Source: Artemisia argyi
Lineage: Eukaryota; Streptophyta; Magnoliopsida; Asterales; Asteraceae
Reading direction: 5' to 3'
Length of the DNA: 64,000 nucleotides
NCBI GenBank assembly: GCA_030686995.1
Contig: CM060709.1
Span: 20,489,360 to 20,553,359, forward strand
Of this stretch, positions 1 to 8,807 are shown one piece after another. Position 1 is the stretch's first letter, and every line of letters begins with the position of its first letter. The notes beneath the pieces are model-generated. The model was given only the letters and a program-made list of their open reading frames with translations. It was not told the DNA's origin and searched no databases. A program made the translations under genes and the position numbers.

Positions 1-1077
1 TTCATACTAAATATATGAATTCAAATTTTTAACCAAAATCAGTTAGTTTTTCACCAAATAAACTTTCCCCACTAAAAGACAAAGATTATGGCCGTTACAG
101 CTGGGCGGCCCCCTTAATTCTAAGGGGCGGTCCCCTTAAAATTAAGGGGACCGGCCATGATTTAAGGGGACCGACACGCTCCAGTTGTCAGAAATCTTTG
201 CCTATAAATACCACCTTAAATCTGGAATTTTTCCCCACCTTTTGCACTCCTAAACTTTCTGTTCTAGATCTCAATTTCCATTCTCTTAATCCTTTGATCA
301 TACATTCATAAATCTTTGTTTCAAAGTGATTCAAACATCATCCTCTCAAGTGCAAGAGAAGAATACTTCTATCCCTCAAGACAAGAAGTATTACAACTTG
401 TTGTGATCTCCACATCCAAGTTGTTAAGAGCATTATCCATTGTATCTATCTCTTTGTGAAATTAGTTGTGAATATTTGATAGAAGATAGTTTAGCTAGGT
501 ATATATATTGTGTGATTGGTTAGTAGTTAGTTGTGAAGGAGAAGAGTTAGGAAGTAGATTGGTGTGAAGAAAATTGATGTGAAGAAGATAAGTGTGAAGA
601 AGATTGGTGTGAAGAAGATAGGTGTGAAGTAGATAGGTGTGAAGTAGTGTTGTGATTAAGTAGTGACTAGGTGTGAAGAAGTTGTGTAGAAGCTGTGAAT
701 AAGTTGTGACGTAGTTGTGGTGTGTACATTGGTGTGTAAGGTTCTCTCCGCCATAAGGGAGCTTGTTGACATAGTGAAGAAAACTCTCAAGTTAGGTGCT
801 CGGGGAGTGGAGTAGGGCAAGGAAGGTGACCTTGTAGCCGAACCACTATAAATCTCTTGTCTCGCGGTTCGATCTTCGCATCTCTGACTTATTTCTTTAC
901 TTACATTATTATTTCTTTATCGTACATATTTATTGTTGTTCATATTGTGCATGACTTGATATCACATAGTATCGAATCTAAATTTTTGAAAAAAAGAAAA
1001 CTTTCAAACAATCTTTTGTAATAAATTAAAAAGACGTAAAACTATTCAACTCCCCCCCCCCCTTCTAGTTTTCTACA
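1..1077 (+). mobile_element. Copia-type LTR, left part outside window (solo or 3' LTR)
   Basis: A TATA box (CCTATAAATA, 201-210) lies in GC-rich upstream DNA and is followed by a long leader. Near 800-880 comes a stretch ending in 'GCCGAACCACTATAAATC', and near 1050-1077 a C-run followed by CTTCTAG. This layout resembles the R-U5 part of plant Copia LTRs. The LTR appears to end ...TTTTCTACA at 1077, because the next bases (TAATCGATTTTATTAG) resume the local repeat found uninterrupted near 19270 and 52960. No PBS follows the end, so this is a solo LTR or the 3' LTR of an element lying to the left. The assignment rests on layout, not on coding sequence. Confidence 0.5.
545..690 (+). repeat. imperfect short repeats of GTGTGAAGAAGAT type
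   Basis: Within the putative LTR leader, a 12-16 base motif (GTGTGAAGAAGATTG and variants with TAG or TAT) recurs about eight times with small changes. No long open frame crosses it, so it looks like a degenerate minisatellite in the transcribed part of the LTR. Confidence 0.6.
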
Positions 1078-1150
1078 TAATCGATTTTATTAGATATTAT
1101 TTACGTAAGTTACTCATCTTAGTTAGTGATACTAGATTGTAGGTATATAC

Positions 1151-1341
1151 CCAGGGGTGGGGCCAACCTGAAATTTTTGCTCAAGGGGCATATTTTAATA
1201 ATTTTTAGAAACTACAATACAAAATAGTTATTAAAGGAGACAAATTACAAAAAAAGCTAGATATTTTAGAAAATTTACACTACAAATTTTTTTGACAAGA
1301 GGGCACATGACCCCCACGACCCTTCCTTTGCTCCGCCCATG
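1151..1341. mobile_element. MITE M, copy 1 (about 190 bp)
   Basis: The segment begins CCAGGGGTGGGGCCAACC and ends TGCTCCGCCCATG, so its ends are imperfect inverted repeats. It is absent from sibling blocks, where 'GTAGGTATACATAGATGGTGTATACC' is continuous (for example 22910 and 57350). That indicates an insertion. Other copies lie at 19356-19545 and 53035-53224. There is no coding capacity. The superfamily is not fixed; the end sequence resembles hAT-like MITEs. Confidence 0.6.
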
Positions 1342-2095
1342 TGTATACCGAACTCTTTTGACATGTGATCCGTACCCGCATATTTACGTATCATCAAATA
1401 TCTTAGAAGCAACACAAAACACATAAAACACATGAACAAGAAAAACTACACTTTATCAAAAGACCACATCAACTAACGGGCACTAACTACCCATTAGATT
1501 AACAAAAAGAAGATAAACTACCCTAACCATTAACATCTTCCATCACAAAGTATATATCAGATGGAGAGGCTAAAAAAAATGTGAAGGAAAAAAATTACTA
1601 CTTTGTTTTATTATATTAACAACAACGCGTAATAATATTCACAAACAAACAAAATGAATTACTAACTAACATGTGTTAATATTATGAAAGTAGTCTAACA
1701 CACTTTTGTAAATGTTGGTGATGTGGGGTTTCCGATCGTCGATATTTTGTATCAAGAATTTAAGAACCGAGCAAAAAAAAATCATTTATGTGGTTCGTGT
1801 CTTACAAAAACACAAAAACCAGACCCATCAAACTTTAAACCAAGAAATTCAAGAGAATCGAAAAGGCTTTTTGTTCTTAGGAAGAAATGAAGAAAGATAG
1901 GTGATTTTTTTGTGTGTCGTGGTGGCTACAAGTTGTGTGAGTGTTTAGGTATATATAGTGTTGTAAAGAGATATATACAAGTGAATGTTTGTTAACCCTA
2001 GCTCATACACATTAGTTTGATATTGGCCCAACTTAGCCCACTTTCTCACATTCACTAGATTTTCTTGTTAGTAAGTCAAGTGTCCTTTGTTCTCT
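1342..2095 (-). repeat. block P, copy 1: 5'UTR/promoter-like repeat
   Basis: This is one of eight copies of a 700-750 bp block. Read on the minus strand it has GGGCTAAGTTGGGCCAATATC (site II-like TGGGCC), a telo-box-like CTAGGGTTAAC, a TATA box (CACTATATATACC, about 1948-1960), and then a pyrimidine- and A-rich leader. The open frame at 1712-1900 on the plus strand (62 aa) is antisense to this leader and is not conserved as protein. I see no downstream coding exon that can be joined confidently. Confidence 0.5.
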
Positions 2096-2652
2096 TGGAT
2101 GAGTCTCATAATAATGATAATCCAAAATTTAACTTATGTTATAGGTGCGTTATTGTTATTTTGGATGAGTCTAGTAATAATGATAATACGAGATAAAAAA
2201 AATGCAAAAAGGTAGCCATCCCACAGTATCAACTAAAGGTATTTTAGTGAATAAAAATTACTTAACTAGTAATAAATTTTACGGTCAACCGAAAGTGAGA
2301 CTAAATCAAAAATGGATGTTTTACTTTTTGACCGAATCCTAAACTTTTAAGAAATAAATGATCGGTTTTGCTAAAAACAAATTAATTAACCTACTATTTT
2401 TATCTTTAAAGTAATTATGTATTTAACACACAATAAATGAATATACAAGTTACCTCAAATAACATATTTTTTCTATATTTAAAATAGTCATATATTTAAT
2501 GTATAATAAATAAATTAAAATTACCTTTTATATTTATCATAATTATTGGTTTAACCGGGCAATATTTATCAAAACCCATGAATGATATACCCAACAAGTC
2601 ACAACGACTAATAAAAGTAGTAAACCCATCATAATAATTATACTAATAAATA
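2096..2652. repeat. block L, copy A: AT-rich spacer
   Basis: AT-rich DNA begins with GTCCTTTGTTCTCTTGGATGAGTC and runs to the start of element H. It is repeated at 53970-55134 and, without element H, at 46745-47440 and inverted at 18290-18800. It contains no recognisable gene. Its right boundary marks the insertion point of element H. Confidence 0.6.
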
Positions 2653-4413
2653 GACAAAAATGCACCGTTGGTCCCTAAACTTTCCACGAAACATCACAGG
2701 GCACCTTAACTTTTTTTTTAGTCATCAGACGTCCAAAACTTAAAATTTTGAGTCTGAATGCGTCCCTCCACCACTATTTGCGGTTTTATTTTGTTTTTAG
2801 TGAATGGCATAACGGTCATTTCATATTGGTAAATAAATCACGGTCTGAAAAAAGGAGCATAAACAGAAATCCATAATCTTAAAATGCCAAAAGAAAAGAA
2901 CTGCAACATCTTGAACATGCCTGATCAAGGAAGTTTCCCAGCCAGGTAGAGACACAGTTTGTCTCTGGCATCCATAGCAACTTTGTCCTGCGACTCACTT
3001 CTCTCTGGATGATGCATAGGGTCTGGTTCACTTGACACAATTAAATCATCCGATGTCCCATCTCCTTCCATGTTGATTAGATTATTGGCAGCTTATTCCT
3101 ACCAGGACGCCACATACGACCGTCAATAACCGCCCAAACATTTTTAAGCTTGTTCAATGCTCGATTAACAATTAATCTTGTTGCTGAATGTTTCTTGTTA
3201 ACTTCAGTTTTGTCTTCTGACATTTCTTTTTTCTTGTATGGAGTCATCAACCATGGAAGAAAGCCAAGCCCTCCAACTAAATATTCTCTAAGTTCAGTTC
3301 CTTCGCAAAGGACATCCAACCTCTCTCTATTTTGTACCAATTTATAGATTTGAGATCTTACAAGGATGTCTTCTTTAGTCATAGACCCAGGCCATCCAGT
3401 AACTACATCAACAAACCGCAATTTGTGGTCCACAATGACTTGTAGTATCATACTATCTTTCTTCTCGCTATCAAGCCATACAGTGGTGTCACCTTCAGAA
3501 TCATGTGGGTACATTTTGAGATAAGCAGTCTTGATTGCACCACAACAGTTTGGCATACCTCCAGCTTTCTCAAAGTTCGATTTTATGGTAGCCATATCTC
3601 TTGGCCATGAAATATGGTCGCGTCCACATGCCTCCAATGCCTCAACAAACCTCCATGTGATGTCCATGACATTTAGTTCGTTTGTTCCAAATCTATACGA
3701 TCCTGAAATATGGTCGCGTCCACATGCCTCCTTAAAGCTATGGCAATTTGATCGTTCAGAGACACTTCTTTACGATCCTGAAATCTATAGCTTCTAGGTA
3801 GAGACATCATGTGATCTTTAACTAGGGAGCGTATGTGGTTAAACGTCATCCTGGACATCTTGAAAAGTGCCTTGAAATTGTCCACATTATTTGGTGGATT
3901 TACAAGAACTGCATGGAAATTAGATCAGATTGACTAAAGGTACCAATTTCAACGGCGTTTATATAAAGCTAATAATTCGCAATTAGTGTATGTCTTCCTG
4001 TATTATTGACACATTTTCGTAAATGAAAAAGTCATAAGGTATAATCAGATCAATCCAACTTAATCACTTCAGCTAATGCTGATCCATTTTGACACGTCTA
4101 AAATAAATTTGAAACGTTAACAGTTTATTTGACATGAGTAATTGAATGCCTAACGAAATGACCACTTACTCACAAACATATTACATTAATAATGAGAATT
4201 GAAATACAAATGCATAAAAAGTTCTTGATTACCAGCAAGTATATGAAATGACCATTATGCACTTTACTAAAAACAAAACAAAACAACAAATAGTGGTGGA
4301 GGGACGCATTCAAACTCAAAATCTCAAGTTTTGGACGCCTGACGACTAAAAAAAAGTTAAGATGCCCTATGATGTTTCGTGGAAAGTTTATGGACCAACG
4401 GTGTATTTTTGTC
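2653..4413 (-). mobile_element. TIR element H, copy 1, carrying an ALP1/Harbinger-like gene
   Basis: The ends are inverted copies: GACAAAAATGCACCGTTGGTCC at the left and its complement (GGACCAACGGTGTATTTTTGTC) at the right. Similarity continues inward for about 180 bp, past the ACTATTTG...AAACAAAAC stretch. Flanking DNA is low-complexity TAATAAATA on both sides in copy C, so a 3-bp TTA/TAA duplication cannot be told from a 9-bp one. H-free siblings at 47420 and 18250 have the same flanks without the element. The cargo is a transposase-derived gene on the minus strand. Confidence 0.75.
2925..3890 (-). pseudogene. Harbinger-derived ALP1-like protein, copy A (broken)
   Basis: Pieces of a PIF/Harbinger-type (DDE_Tnp_4) protein of the plant ALP1-like kind. 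Residues visible include MSRMTFNHIRSLV near the N-terminus, WPRDMATIKSNFEKAGG, VIVDHKLRFVDVVTGWPGSM, YLVGGLGFLPWLMTPY and NKKHSATRLIVNRALNKLK. The true C-terminus (DKLCLYLAGKLP then stop) is at 2925-2927 in another frame from the main piece (3077-3667). A patch at about 3700-3735 repeats the sequence of 3605-3635 and replaces the normal 'RLSSVDPTINIADLFG' part, so the N-terminal piece (3673-3885) is out of register. The position usually holding the second catalytic D is G, and the E position is N. No upstream exon was found. Compare copies at 20988 and 55392. Confidence 0.8.
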
Positions 4414-4547
4414 TAATGAATAAATAAATAAAATAAAATAATTAATATATTTACATATATACATATACAAACATATGAATTGGGGGTTTGATGACATATC
4501 CTATAAAAGAAATAAAATGTTGTATGATTGTAAAAGATTTCTTATTT
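4414..4547. repeat. AT-rich link between element H and block D
   Basis: It contains TTACATATATACATATACAAACATATGAATTGGGGG and a TATA-like CCTATAAAAG. The same link is found at 22483-22645, 47440-47570, 52600-52690, 56922-57095 and inverted at 18100-18240. It may be the upstream region of the block D frame. No gene is visible. Confidence 0.5.
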
Positions 4548-4702
4548 TTCCATGGATTTAGATGACTGATGACAAAAGTGGTATACACCTAAAAGAAATA
4601 CCATTTCATTCGCAATACCTTATTTTTCCTACTATTAAAACATTGGCTCCGAAGATATGTGACGTAAACCCATATGATGAATATGAGTTACAAGTAGGGG
4701 AA
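4548..4702 (+). pseudogene. block D, copy A: conserved short frame, split by the Tat element
   Basis: A conserved coding-like block encodes MTDDKSGIHLKEIPF-type sequence through NPYDEYELQVGE and continues beyond the retrotransposon at 15085 as QPPDIYLFYPLARL. The Tat element interrupts the sequence inside GTAGGGGAACAGCC, which is continuous at 22797. I do not recognise the protein family. The same frame stays open in most of the eight copies in this window, suggesting an exon of a former gene. A start codon and neighbouring exons are not established. Confidence 0.5.
4698..4702. repeat. target-site duplication GGGAA, left of the Tat element
   Basis: GGGAA precedes the 5' LTR and recurs directly after the 3' LTR at 15080-15084. 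The uninterrupted target (GTAGGGGAACAGCC) is seen at about 22797. Confidence 0.9.
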
Positions 4703-5198
4703 TGATGACGTATAGCCTATATTTGGGCCGCAAGCCCAAATGATAGACATTACTTACACTTAAGCCCATCACGAATGGGCTACCATGACAAATGGTATGG
4801 GCCGCAGTATTAATACTTTGGGCTCATGAAGCACAAAGGCCCAATCTAACCCACCGGGTATACGATAAGGATTATCTATTCAAGGAATAGATATCCTTAC
4901 CTTGGATAAGCACCATGCGTGCGAAGAGTAAGGAGCAAGAAACACGGTTTCTTAGCCCCTATATATAGAATCACACGATTCTCATTAAAGGTACGATTCA
5001 CATAATCGCTAAACTCTTCAACCAAAACCTAAATTCGATTACTTACTCTCACGCCGGAGTCTAATCGGGGGAGACAATCCCTCGATAAGCCTAACGGTGT
5101 TGTTTATTTTCTTAGTACGCAGGTAACAAAGTGCTAAGGAACGAATTGATATAAGAGCAAAGCCCAACAACCAGGTACGCCCAACTTTTGTATCAACA
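4703..5198 (+). repeat. 5' LTR of the Tat element (496 bp)
   Basis: It begins TGATGACGTATAGCC and ends TTTTGTATCAACA. Near the start is a hairpin, ATTTGGGC-CGCAA-GCCCAAAT (about 4719-4740). A TATA box (CCCCTATATATAGAATC) lies at about 4956-4972. Differences from the 3' LTR seen by eye are G/A at base 5 and single changes near GACATTAC, CACCGGG and AATCGCT. Confidence 0.93.
4958..4968 (+). promoter_or_regulatory. TATA box in 5' LTR of the Tat element
   Basis: CTATATATAG lies about 230 bp upstream of the LTR end and is preceded by several TGGGCC/GGGCTC site II-like motifs. It probably drives the genomic RNA, with transcription starting about 30 bp downstream. Confidence 0.6.
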
Positions 5199-5199
5199 A

Positions 5200-5219
5200 G
5201 TGGCGCCATCCGTGGGACC
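5200..5219 (+). promoter_or_regulatory. primer-binding site, TGGCGCC type
   Basis: TGGCGCCATCCGTGGGACCC lies one base after the LTR end. Tat/Athila-group elements use this kind of PBS rather than the initiator-Met type. I did not verify the exact tRNA partner. Confidence 0.75.
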
Positions 5220-5234
5220 CTACTAAGAACTAGA

Positions 5235-7619
5235 ATGACGAAACATAAGAATTCGAGCCAGCGGACTCCGCAGCCAGAAAAACGTGACCATCTGAGGAAG
5301 AATCAACAAGATCCAACCTCCAGACAAGTCGCTGGGACAACCAGCACACCTGGTCACCATGAGGCAGGGACAACCCAACCTCCCCCAGCGGTAGAACTAC
5401 CCAGGATTACTTTAGAGGTCCCCAGCGTTGAGGAACTCCAACGCACCCTCTTCACCACTCCTCATCAGGCTACACCCGCAGTGAACAACACTGTGCCGCC
5501 AGGCGCTCCTGAACGGAACAGGGCGCCTAACACTGAGGAAGAAATTCTTGCAACAACTGAGGACGCACTGGATCTGACTTTGGGAAACTTTGTATCCCAA
5601 AATTATGAAACATTAAATGCCCTCATGCAAGAAGAAGCGGCAAGAAGAGCAGGCGCGGATCCGCAAACCCGACTTAATCTTGGTCCAGAACGCGAACCAT
5701 CACCACCGCGCCACCCGCGAGGAAGACGTACAGAACGTACCTCTGTCCATGATAGGTTAGGTGCGGTACCTGACTCACAAAACTCTGGAGACAACGGTAG
5801 GCGCACCAATGTCCATTCCAGACTTGGCAGTCGGGGAATACACGATCGATTAGGGCCTCAGCATTCGCCAAGCCAAGGATCTTCCAAACCTGAAAGTAGG
5901 CGAATACAAGATAGATTGGGGAGGAGGAGATCCCCAAGCAGAGATCCCTCAGGCTCCTCTTCTGAAAGGAGCAGGCGCAAACGCCGAAGGAGAGATTATT
6001 CTTCCTCCAGCGATTCCTCGGACAACGAGGATAAAGAAACAGGGCACTGGAAATCAAAAGGAAGACGTCGCGAGGAAGAGAACGAGGATATGTCTCTCCC
6101 ATGGCGACGCCATAAAATTGATGCGTTCACACGTCGCATAAGTGATTACTCAGACGACAGGCGCAGGCGCATGCCCACTAATGTGAAGACATACGATGGA
6201 ACAGGTGACCCAGACCACCACCTAAAAATTTTCGAGTCAGCCGCAACTATCGAAAATTGGCCACAGCCTGTGTGGTGTCACATGTTTAATTCCACATTGG
6301 TAGGGAACGCGCGCACATGGTTTAGCAAACTCCCACGTAGGAGTATAGGCGGCTTTGAGGAATTACGAAAAGCATTCCGCCACAACTTCACCCAGCGAAA
6401 GAAGTGCGCTAAAAATCCTGTAGAATTAGCAAGGGTGAAGCAACGGCAAGGGGAATCAACCAGCGCCTTTATGGAGCGCTTCAAGGATGAGTGCATACAA
6501 GTCAAAGCATGTCCCGAAATACTAAAAATTTCAGGATTCATGAATGGAATTAATAATCCAGAACTCATCCGAAAGCTCAATGATAGAGTTCCACAGTCTT
6601 TCGATGAACTCACAAAACGCACCAGATCCTTTATACAAGGAGAAGCAGCTGCTGCGGATAGCAAAAAAGGATATTCAAACTATAGGCAACAAGAACAGCC
6701 GCGGAGACAATCCAACGATCAAAACAATAACCGCGGCAGGAACTACCGCAGTGGAAGAGACAACGACAAATATACTCCTCTCACTAAAACTCCAAGGGAG
6801 ATATTTGCAACAGAAGGTGCGAACTTCCCAAGACCACCACCAATTAAAACGGCAGAAGAAAAACGCCAAGGTAGTGGATACTGCGAGTACCACGGCCAAA
6901 AGGGCCATACAACTAACGAGTGCGTCCAACTGAAACAACTAATCGAAAAATTAGTGAGAGAAGGAAGGATGGACCACCTCGTAAAAAACATCAAGGAAGG
7001 AAAAGAGAGACAGAGAAATGGGGGCAAGAAAGAACCCCCAAAGGAAAAGGCTGATACTATATACATGATACAATCATGGCAGCGCAAAATAAAGCAAAAA
7101 GTCAGCCAAAAATTCTCTCCAGAAAAAGAGATATCCTTCCCTACAATAGCTGCGGACAACGCAGTCGTGGAACCTCTAACCATTGAAATACATACAGGGG
7201 GACACGACATCCACCGCATGTATATTGATGGAGGAGCATCCGCAGACATTATGTATGATCACTGCTTCAAAAGGCTGCGACCTGAAATCCAAAGTCAGTT
7301 GACACCAGCTACAATGTCACTAACAGGATTCACAGGAGAGAAGATTTGGCCCATGGGGCAGTTACGCTTATTGGTGGTCGTAGGAGATGAACAACACTCA
7401 ACCGCTACATGGATAAATTTTATGGTAATAAAGTCTCCTTCACCATACAATGGTATAATTGGAAGACCGGGAATATCATCCATGCGCGCAGTACCATCCA
7501 CAGCACACGGAATGCTCAAATTCCCAGTTAAAGGAGGAGTGGTCACTCTCTACAACACAACGGTACCACCAAGAGAATGCATCGCAGTAACAACTGAAGC
7601 GGAGACTATTCCAGAATAG
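5235..7619 (+). CDS. gag-pro: gag-protease polyprotein of the Tat element
   Basis: 794 codons starting at the first ATG after the PBS. Residues 1-260 are polar and SR-rich, with four spaced (V/I)xxRLG motifs (HDRLG, HSRLG, HDRLG, QDRLG) and a basic RRKRRRR run. The gag core begins near residue 311 (MPTNVKTYDGTGDPDHHL) and includes the ARTWFSKLP and ELRKAFRHNF stretches. A zinc-knuckle-like CEYHGQKGHTTNEC starts at C550. The retroviral-type aspartic protease has its active site at about D665 (DGGASADIMY), followed by the IIGRPGIS flap-like part. The frame ends at TAG 7617 but continues in the same phase into RT, so readthrough, splicing or decay may link them. Confidence 0.92.
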   Translation: MTKHKNSSQRTPQPEKRDHLRKNQQDPTSRQVAGTTSTPGHHEAGTTQPPPAVELPRITLEVPSVEELQRTLFTTPHQATPAVNNTVPPGAPERNRAPNTEEEILATTEDALDLTLGNFVSQNYETLNALMQEEAARRAGADPQTRLNLGPEREPSPPRHPRGRRTERTSVHDRLGAVPDSQNSGDNGRRTNVHSRLGSRGIHDRLGPQHSPSQGSSKPESRRIQDRLGRRRSPSRDPSGSSSERSRRKRRRRDYSSSSDSSDNEDKETGHWKSKGRRREEENEDMSLPWRRHKIDAFTRRISDYSDDRRRRMPTNVKTYDGTGDPDHHLKIFESAATIENWPQPVWCHMFNSTLVGNARTWFSKLPRRSIGGFEELRKAFRHNFTQRKKCAKNPVELARVKQRQGESTSAFMERFKDECIQVKACPEILKISGFMNGINNPELIRKLNDRVPQSFDELTKRTRSFIQGEAAAADSKKGYSNYRQQEQPRRQSNDQNNNRGRNYRSGRDNDKYTPLTKTPREIFATEGANFPRPPPIKTAEEKRQGSGYCEYHGQKGHTTNECVQLKQLIEKLVREGRMDHLVKNIKEGKERQRNGGKKEPPKEKADTIYMIQSWQRKIKQKVSQKFSPEKEISFPTIAADNAVVEPLTIEIHTGGHDIHRMYIDGGASADIMYDHCFKRLRPEIQSQLTPATMSLTGFTGEKIWPMGQLRLLVVVGDEQHSTATWINFMVIKSPSPYNGIIGRPGISSMRAVPSTAHGMLKFPVKGGVVTLYNTTVPPRECIAVTTEAETIPE

Positions 7620-8807
7620 CGCACGGAAAAATCGCCAAATTTAAAGGTCGCTATTCACCCAGATTATCCGGAACAACAAGTGTCGATCGGAGGATCTTTA
7701 TCTGACAAAGGTAAAGCAGCCGTATGCGCACTCTTGCAAAAGAATCTAGACATCTTTGCATGGGAACCAAAGCATATGACGGGAGTACCTCGCTCTATCA
7801 CAGAGCACAAGTTACAAATCCGACAAGGATACCCTCCAATACGACAAAAGAAGCGCGGCCAGGCACCAGATCGTGCAAAGGCTATTTTGGAAGAAGTACA
7901 CAAGTTAGTAGACGCGGGCATCATGCGCGAAGTGTACTACCACGACTGGCTTTCAAACCCAGTTATGGTAAAGAAGAGCGATGGTAGTTGGAGGATGTGC
8001 GTGGACTTCACGGACCTCAACAAAGCATGCCCGCAGGACTGCTATCCACTGCCAGAGATAGACTGGAAGGTCGAGTCCTTATGTGGGTACCCCTTCAAGT
8101 GCTTCCTAGACGCATATAAAGGGTACCATCAGATCCAAATGGCAGTGGAGGATGAAGAAAAAACAGCTTTCCACACCAGTCAAGGGGTATACTGCTACAC
8201 AAAAATGCCTTTTGGCTTAAAGAACGCAGGCGCGACATACCAACGGCTGGTGGACACAGCTTTCGAAAAACAAGTAGGCCGCAACTTGGAAGTCTACGTT
8301 GACGACCTTGTTATAAAAAGCCATACAGAGGACGAATTGGTGAGCGACATCGAGGAAACATTCCGAACGTTGGGGCGGATAAACATGAAATTGAATCCAA
8401 AAAAGTGCACCTTTGGCGCAACTGAAGGCATGTTCCTCGGATATTTGATAGAACCCGATGGAATCAAACCATGCCCAGAGAAGACAAAGGCTGTTATTGA
8501 TCTCCCCTCCCCGCGCACACTCAAAGAAGTCCAGTCACTAAATGGAAAGTTAGCAGGGCTGAATCGCTTCTTATCTAAGTCAGCGGACAAATCCCTTCCC
8601 CTCTTTAAAACACTCACGAAGTCCACAAAAAAGGGAGACTTTCGCTGGACTAGCGAAGCAGAAGAAGCTTTTCAACAACTTAAACACCATCTGGCATCTC
8701 TTCCCAAACTCGTCGCACCGCGACCAGGGGAAGAACTAATCATGTACTTATCAGCAACCCATGGAGCAGTTAGCGCAGTACTATTGACAGACAGAGACTC
8801 CGTCTAG
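7620..8807 (+). CDS. pol: reverse transcriptase and start of RNase H, Tat element
   Basis: The frame is in phase with gag-pro, directly after its TAG; there is no ATG near the start, so translation must come from upstream or from a spliced RNA. It copies element RNA into DNA in virus-like particles. RT motifs visible are QKKRGQAPDR, WRMCVDFTDLNKACPQD, FLDAYKGYHQI, MPFGLKNAGATYQRLVD and the catalytic YVDDLVIKS (about 8294-8320), then FLGYLIEPDGIK and the connection region. The Ty3-type RNase H begins near 8740 but is cut by TAG at 8805-8807. The expected residue there is polar and the change is consistent with C-to-T decay. Confidence 0.9.
   Translation, partial: RTEKSPNLKVAIHPDYPEQQVSIGGSLSDKGKAAVCALLQKNLDIFAWEPKHMTGVPRSITEHKLQIRQGYPPIRQKKRGQAPDRAKAILEEVHKLVDAGIMREVYYHDWLSNPVMVKKSDGSWRMCVDFTDLNKACPQDCYPLPEIDWKVESLCGYPFKCFLDAYKGYHQIQMAVEDEEKTAFHTSQGVYCYTKMPFGLKNAGATYQRLVDTAFEKQVGRNLEVYVDDLVIKSHTEDELVSDIEETFRTLGRINMKLNPKKCTFGATEGMFLGYLIEPDGIKPCPEKTKAVIDLPSPRTLKEVQSLNGKLAGLNRFLSKSADKSLPLFKTLTKSTKKGDFRWTSEAEEAFQQLKHHLASLPKLVAPRPGEELIMYLSATHGAVSAVLLTDRDSV

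Noticed and set aside
1712..1900. 62-aa plus-strand frame repeated at 19916
   Set aside because: Antisense to a promoter/leader repeat. Reading frame and length change with an A-run and it is lost at 53.6 kb, so it is not maintained as protein.
5412..7546. Minus-strand frames up to 168 aa under gag-pro
   Set aside because: Opposite the well-supported gag-protease frame and without domains.
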